A stretch of 64,000 nucleotides of DNA from Thermus albus. Its GTDB lineage: Bacteria; Deinococcota; Deinococci; Deinococcales; Thermaceae. The notes beneath the pieces are model-generated. The model was given only the letters and a program-made list of their open reading frames with translations, was not told the origin of the DNA and searched no databases. Location: positions 62,001 through 126,000 of the forward strand of contig NZ_JAKTNR010000006.1 of assembly GCF_022760855.1 (NCBI RefSeq), read 5' to 3'. This document shows positions 58,628 through 64,000 of the stretch, in pieces; the stretch's first letter is position 1, and each line of letters starts with the position of its first letter. Made by a program: the position numbers and the translations under genes.

Positions 58628-60905
<2,278 letters not shown>

Positions 60906-60917
60906 ATGCTCGCCTCC

Positions 60918-60965
60918 AAAAGAAAAGCCCCCGGGCAGGCCCGGGAAGCCAGGCTTCCCAGGCCC
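60918..60965 (-). promoter_or_regulatory. lysJ transcription attenuator: competing hairpin and terminator
   Basis: First hairpin: 60965-60953 pairs with 60949-60937, thirteen pairs with a CTG loop. Terminator: CCCGGG (60945-60940) with CCCGGG (60935-60930), then GGGGC and TTTTCTTTT (60926-60918). The two share 60945-60940 and exclude each other. A ribosome at the leader stop would cover the left arm and favour termination; stalling at the Trp or Lys codon would favour the first hairpin and read-through into lysJ-lysK. Confidence 0.75.
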
Positions 60966-60966
60966 A

Positions 60967-60990
60967 TTAGGTTTTGCCCCAGGCGGCCAT
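60967..60990 (-). CDS. Leader peptide MAAWGKT of the lysJ attenuator
   Basis: Minus-strand ORF ATG GCC GCC TGG GGC AAA ACC TAA, nine bases after the -10 and preceded by GAAGGGGAG. It has one Lys and one Trp codon. The stop is a single base before the hairpin. It is a plausible sensor of lysyl-tRNA charging. Confidence 0.7.
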   Translation of the reverse strand: MAAWGKT

Positions 60991-60999
60991 CTCCCCTTC

Positions 61000-61028
61000 A
61001 GGGTAGGGGGATGGGGGCCTCCTGTCAA
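61000..61028 (-). promoter_or_regulatory. Promoter of the lysJ-lysK operon
   Basis: Minus-strand TTGACA (61028-61023), 17-base spacer, TACCCT (61005-61000). Confidence 0.8.
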
Positions 61029-61032
61029 CGGA

Positions 61033-61038
61033 TAGACT
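61033..61038 (+). promoter_or_regulatory. Leaderless -10 (TAGACT) of folK
   Basis: TAGACT, six bases, then GTG at 61045. It lies immediately outside the lysJ -35, so the two divergent promoters abut. Confidence 0.5.
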
Positions 61039-61044
61039 GGGAGG

Positions 61045-61524
61045 GTGCTGGCCTATGTGGGCTTGGGCTCCAACCTGGGGGACCGGGCAGGCTACCTGCT
61101 AAAGGCCCTTTCCCTCCTTTCCCGCCTGGAGAAAACCCGTCTCCTTCGCCTTTCCCCCGTGTACGAAACCGAGCCCGTGGGCCCGCCCCAGCCCCTTTAC
61201 CTGAACCTGGTGGCGGAGGTGGACACGGAGCTTTCCCCCAGGGCTTTTCTGGAGGGCCTCTTGACGGTGGAGCAGAGCCTGGGGCGGGAGCGGAAAGAGC
61301 CTTGGGGGCCAAGGACCATTGACCTGGACCTTCTTCTATACGGGGACCTGGTCTTGCAGGAGGAGGGCCTCGAGGTGCCCCACCCCAGGCTTCACCAGCG
61401 GGCCTTTGTCCTGGTGCCTCTGGCCGACCTTATTCCTGAGGGGCGGCACCCCGTGCTTAAACGCACCTTTGCCGAGCTCCTGGCCCCCTTGGACCGGAAG
61501 GGGGTGCGCCCCTTTGTGCTATAG
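61045..61524 (+). CDS. folK: 6-Hydroxymethyl-7,8-dihydropterin pyrophosphokinase
   Basis: Folate synthesis enzyme (HPPK), 159 residues. [19 protein letters not shown] at the N-terminus, [18 protein letters not shown], and [15 protein letters not shown] with the Mg-binding Asp pair, then [15 protein letters not shown]. Expressed from a leaderless GTG. Confidence 0.95.
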   Translation: MLAYVGLGSNLGDRAGYLLKALSLLSRLEKTRLLRLSPVYETEPVGPPQPLYLNLVAEVDTELSPRAFLEGLLTVEQSLGRERKEPWGPRTIDLDLLLYGDLVLQEEGLEVPHPRLHQRAFVLVPLADLIPEGRHPVLKRTFAELLAPLDRKGVRPFVL

Positions 61525-61566
61525 TGGGGGCATCGCGGATCACCGCCGCGCAAAGGGAGAAGGAAA

Positions 61567-61944
61567 GTGGACCTAGAAGCAGGAAGTGTGGTAGAGGGCC
61601 GCGTGGTGCGGGTTACGGATTTTGGCGCTTTCGTGGAGCTCCCGGGGGGCGAGCAGGGCCTGGTGCACATCTCCCAGATCGCCCATGAGTTCGTGAAGAA
61701 CGTGCGGGACTTTCTCAACGAGGGGGATATCGTCCAGGTGATGGTAAAGGGCCGGGATGCCAAGGGGCGGCTGGACCTTTCCATCAAGGACCTCACCCCC
61801 GCCCCAGAAGGAGCTCCACCTCCCAGGCCCAGGCGCCTGCCCAAGCAATCCCCCGAGTTTGAGAACAAGCTGAAAAGCTTCCTCCGAGGCACCGGGGGCT
61901 TCGGCGGCAAGGGGGGCAAGAAGGGCGGCAAGAGGAAACGATAA
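61567..61944 (+). CDS. S1-domain RNA-binding protein with basic Gly-Lys tail
   Basis: 125 residues. One S1/OB domain at 1-75 ([33 protein letters not shown]...[10 protein letters not shown]-like [10 protein letters not shown]), then a Pro-rich linker and a tail rich in Gly and Lys ([16 protein letters not shown]). It resembles YugI/GSP13-type proteins that bind ribosomes or RNA. The GTG start has AGAAGGAAA upstream. A TATAGT at 61520-61525 overlaps the folK stop. Confidence 0.85.
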   Translation: MDLEAGSVVEGRVVRVTDFGAFVELPGGEQGLVHISQIAHEFVKNVRDFLNEGDIVQVMVKGRDAKGRLDLSIKDLTPAPEGAPPPRPRRLPKQSPEFENKLKSFLRGTGGFGGKGGKKGGKRKR

Positions 61945-61957
61945 CCCTAAGGGTTCC

Positions 61958-61990
61958 CCCCGGGGGTGTATGCCCTCGGGGTTTTGTTTT
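61958..61990 (+). terminator. Strong intrinsic terminator
   Basis: Nine-pair stem CCCCGGGGG/CCCTCGGGG (one G-U) with a 6-base loop TGTATG, followed by TTTTGTTTT. Confidence 0.9.
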
Positions 61991-61995
61991 AAAGT
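61990..61995 (+). promoter_or_regulatory. -10 element (TAAAGT) of trxA
   Basis: TAAAGT overlaps the last U of the terminator and lies eight bases before the trxA ATG. Confidence 0.5.
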
Positions 61996-62003
61996 GGTGG
62001 GGT

Positions 62004-62336
62004 ATGGCGAAGCCCATAGAGGTTACCGACGCCAACTTTGACCAGACCCTGGCCGGATATCCCTTGGTCCTGGTGGACTTCTGGGCGGAGTGGTGCGCCC
62101 CTTGCCGCATGATCGCCCCCATCCTGGAGGAGTTGGCCAAGGAGTACGAGGGGAAGCTGGTGGTGGCCAAGCTGGATGTGGACGAAAACCCCAAGACGGC
62201 CATGCGCTATAGGGTCATGAGCATCCCCACCGTGATCCTCTTCAAAAACGGCCAGCCGGTGGAGGTGCTGGTGGGAGCCCAGCCCAAGCGCAACTTTGAG
62301 GCCAAGATTCAGAAGCACCTGCCGCCAAGCGCATGA
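62004..62336 (+). CDS. trxA: Thioredoxin
   Basis: 110 residues. The active site is [15 protein letters not shown], with Ala in place of the usual Gly in [16 protein letters not shown] carries the cis-Pro. It has the standard thioredoxin fold length. Its stop overlaps the plsX ATG (ATGA), coupling a redox protein to a lipid enzyme. Confidence 0.95.
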   Translation: MAKPIEVTDANFDQTLAGYPLVLVDFWAEWCAPCRMIAPILEELAKEYEGKLVVAKLDVDENPKTAMRYRVMSIPTVILFKNGQPVEVLVGAQPKRNFEAKIQKHLPPSA

Positions 62337-63313
62337 GGATCGCCCTGGACGCCATGGGGGGGGACCGTGCCCCCGGGGTCACGGTCCAGGGGGCCCTCCT
62401 GGCAGCCAAGGAAGGGGTGGAGGTCCTTTTGGTGGGAGAAGAGGCCCGCTTGCGGGCGGAGCTTTCCCGCCATGGGGCTTCCTTGCCCATCCATCACGCC
62501 CCGGACTGGATTCCCATGGAGGAGCACGCCACCGAGGTGAGAAAGCGTCGGGAAAGCTCCATCATGGTGGCCATGGACCTCCTAAAGCGGGGCGAGGTAC
62601 AGGCGGTGGTGTCCATGGGCCACACCGGGGCCACCATGGCCGCGGCCCTTTTCACCCTGGGGCGGGTGAAGGGGGTGGAACGGCCCGCCCTTTTGGTGGA
62701 GTTCCCCAGCCAAAGGGGGCGCACCTTCCTCCTGGACGGGGGGGCCAACGCCGACTGCCGCCCCTCCTTCTTGGTGCAGTTCGCCGCCATGGGCCTGGCC
62801 TATGCCGAGGCCAACGGTTTGCAGGACCCAAAGGTGGGTCTCCTTTCCATCGGCGAGGAGGAGGGCAAGGGGAACGCCTTGGTGCTGGAGGCCTATCCTC
62901 TTTTGCAAGCCGCCTTGGGGAAGCGCTTTTTTGGCAACGTGGAGGGGCGGGACATCTTCTTGGGCACCACGGAAGTGGTGGTCACCGATGGTTTTACGGG
63001 AAACGTGGTCCTGAAGCTGGCGGAAGGGGAGGCCAAGGTGCTCTTGGGCTGGGTCAAGGAGGCCCTTAGCGGAAGCCTTTTGGCCAGGCTAGGGGCCCTT
63101 TTGGCCCGGGGGGCCCTGCGAAAGTTGAAGGAAAAGGTGGATCCCTCCCAGTACGGGGCCATGCCCCTTCTGGGGGTGGAGGGGGCGGTTTTCATCGGCC
63201 ACGGTTCCGCGGACGCCATGGCGGTGAAAAACGCCCTTCTCCGGGCCAAGGCCTTGGTGGGGGCGGGGCTTTTGGAACGGGTCCGGGCAGGCCTTTCCGC
63301 TTTACACGTCTAG
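62333..63313 (+). CDS. plsX: Phosphate acyltransferase PlsX
   Basis: Makes acyl-phosphate from acyl-ACP for glycerolipid synthesis, 326 residues. [70 protein letters not shown] and [14 protein letters not shown] are all present. It overlaps the end of the convergent archease gene by 12 bases. Confidence 0.96.
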   Translation: MRIALDAMGGDRAPGVTVQGALLAAKEGVEVLLVGEEARLRAELSRHGASLPIHHAPDWIPMEEHATEVRKRRESSIMVAMDLLKRGEVQAVVSMGHTGATMAAALFTLGRVKGVERPALLVEFPSQRGRTFLLDGGANADCRPSFLVQFAAMGLAYAEANGLQDPKVGLLSIGEEEGKGNALVLEAYPLLQAALGKRFFGNVEGRDIFLGTTEVVVTDGFTGNVVLKLAEGEAKVLLGWVKEALSGSLLARLGALLARGALRKLKEKVDPSQYGAMPLLGVEGAVFIGHGSADAMAVKNALLRAKALVGAGLLERVRAGLSALHV

Positions 63314-63721
63314 GATCACCTGGGCCCTCCACCTCCCGTTCTCCTGGCTCACCTGCAGGCCGTGAAAGGTGGCGCTCTTCACCTCCCCTTGAAAACCGAA
63401 GGCTTCCTGGAAGGGTTCCCCTAAGAGGGTGGCGGTGAGGCGGTAACCCTCATCCTTCCTTTCTACCCTTACCCGCGCCCTTCCGGGCACGAAGCCCTTG
63501 GTCTGGATCAGGTAGATGAGCTCGTTGAGGAAACGCACCAGGAGGGTTTCCAGGTCCTCGGCCTCCAGGGAAAGGCGCCGGCGCCGGCTGCCCCCTTCCG
63601 GAGGATAGAGGAACATCACCTGCAAAAGCCCTTTGAGGGCAGCTTGGAAGAGGTCCTCGAGGCCCCTTGCCTCCAGCTCAAAGCCCACGTCGGCGGTGTG
63701 GTCCAAGGGCCTTACCACCAT
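63302..63721 (-). CDS. Archease
   Basis: 139 residues. The archease signature is PLDHTADVGFELEARGLEDLFQAAL, with metal-binding Asp residues, and EDLETLLVRFLNELIYL and the C-terminal VKSATFHGLQV...VILDV. In other organisms it activates the RNA ligase RtcB or tRNA methyltransferases. No rtcB is nearby. It overlaps the PIG-L gene by ten bases. Confidence 0.93.
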   Translation of the reverse strand: MVVRPLDHTADVGFELEARGLEDLFQAALKGLLQVMFLYPPEGGSRRRRLSLEAEDLETLLVRFLNELIYLIQTKGFVPGRARVRVERKDEGYRLTATLLGEPFQEAFGFQGEVKSATFHGLQVSQENGRWRAQVILDV

Positions 63722-64000
63722 GGCCCCTCCTCAGTGCCCTGGAAGCCTGGAAGGTGAAAGGTTTCCGTCCAGAGCCGTTCGGGATATCCTTCCATGAAGG
63801 CCAGGATGGAAAGGGCCTGGGTTTTGTGCTGGGCCAAGGCCTTGAGCTTCCGGGCCAAGGCCCATTCGGGGAGGCGCAGGCGGTGGGTAATGGGCCAAGG
63901 GCCCTCGGGTCGGACGAAGTAGACCACCTGGGCCAGGCCTTCCGCGGCCCTTATGGCGTAGCGGCTCGTGGCCACGTGGTCGGGGTGGCCGTTGATACCG
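63712..64000 (-). CDS. PIG-L (LmbE) family deacetylase, C-terminal part
   Basis: The frame is open to the window end. It encodes GINGHPDHVATSRYAIRAAE, the zinc-site HPDH motif of PIG-L/BshB deacetylases, then VVYFVRPEG and a C-terminal helix-rich tail. The N-terminal half lies outside the window. BshB (bacillithiol) or another N-acetyl-glucosaminide deacetylase cannot be told apart here. Confidence 0.85.
   Translation of the reverse strand, partial: GINGHPDHVATSRYAIRAAEGLAQVVYFVRPEGPWPITHRLRLPEWALARKLKALAQHKTQALSILAFMEGYPERLWTETFHLPGFQGTEEGPWW

Noticed and set aside
60906-61028. Extension of lysJ across the leader
   Set aside because: It would translate the attenuator; the ATG at 60905 has a good ribosome site and gives the known length.

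Overview
The window looks like a chromosomal segment of a Thermus species. The evidence is extreme G/C bias at third codon positions in most genes, the alpha-aminoadipate lysine genes lysJ and lysK, a CarD of the Thermus type, a 7Fe ferredoxin, many tightly overlapping genes, and many start codons that sit 6-8 nt after a TANNNT hexamer (the leaderless-gene signal known from Deinococcus-Thermus). The species cannot be fixed from sequence alone. A complete Alternative Complex III operon is present, which not every Thermus is expected to carry.

Layout. 1-395: start of an LptA/OstA-like envelope gene on the minus strand. 466-22200: a long plus-strand surface-polysaccharide locus of the Wzx/Wzy type. 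It holds a UDP-ManNAc(3NAc)A module (wbpA, wbpB, wbpD, wbpE, and wbpI further on), flippase, UDP-galactopyranose mutase, four glycosyltransferases, a polymerase-like membrane protein, a glucuronyl C5-epimerase-like protein, a di-N-acetylbacillosamine module (pglC, D, E, F) and a Wzz/GumC-type chain-length protein. The middle (about 6.8-15.4 kb) has less Thermus-like codon use and two glycosyltransferase remnants, which suggests replacement by transfer. 22397-26837: housekeeping run rplU-rpmA-obgE-nadD-yqeK-LCP-rsfS. 26856-34657: panC, pilT, pyrimidine-nucleoside phosphorylase, M23 peptidase, bactofilin, accD-accA, with one intact and one frameshifted Uma2 gene. 34726-38683: PEGA-repeat protein, SdpI-family protein, nucleotidyltransferase, ferredoxin. 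38746-47712: acetyltransferase, cold-shock protein, dnaJ, an aminotransferase behind a leader-peptide attenuator, uppP, ispD-ispE, tenA-like, TetR-carD, a cyanophycinase-like protein, a TlpA-type thioredoxin. 47641-48224: tsaE and tRNA-Leu(GAG). 48471-57006: actABCDEF (Alternative Complex III) followed by a sulfide:quinone-oxidoreductase-like flavoprotein and its DUF1641 partner. 57011-60990: diguanylate cyclase, lysK, lysJ and a second leader-peptide attenuator. 61045-64000: folK, S1-domain protein, trxA, plsX, archease and a partial PIG-L deacetylase.

How it works together. The polysaccharide locus appears able to make two diacetamido sugars, UDP-Galf and the undecaprenyl-linked starter, then assemble, flip, polymerise and control chain length. 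An LCP-family protein and the C55-PP phosphatase UppP elsewhere in the window fit the same lipid-carrier economy. The respiratory block suggests quinol oxidation by ACIII fed in part by sulfide.

The most notable regulatory finds are two attenuators of the same design: a short peptide ORF, a strong hairpin, and an overlapping U-tailed terminator. One precedes lysJ (peptide MAAWGKT), the other a class V aminotransferase (peptide MRLLRAIR). Other notable finds are a palindromic -10 element shared by two divergent leaderless genes, and an interspersed hairpin repeat whose stems covary between copies.
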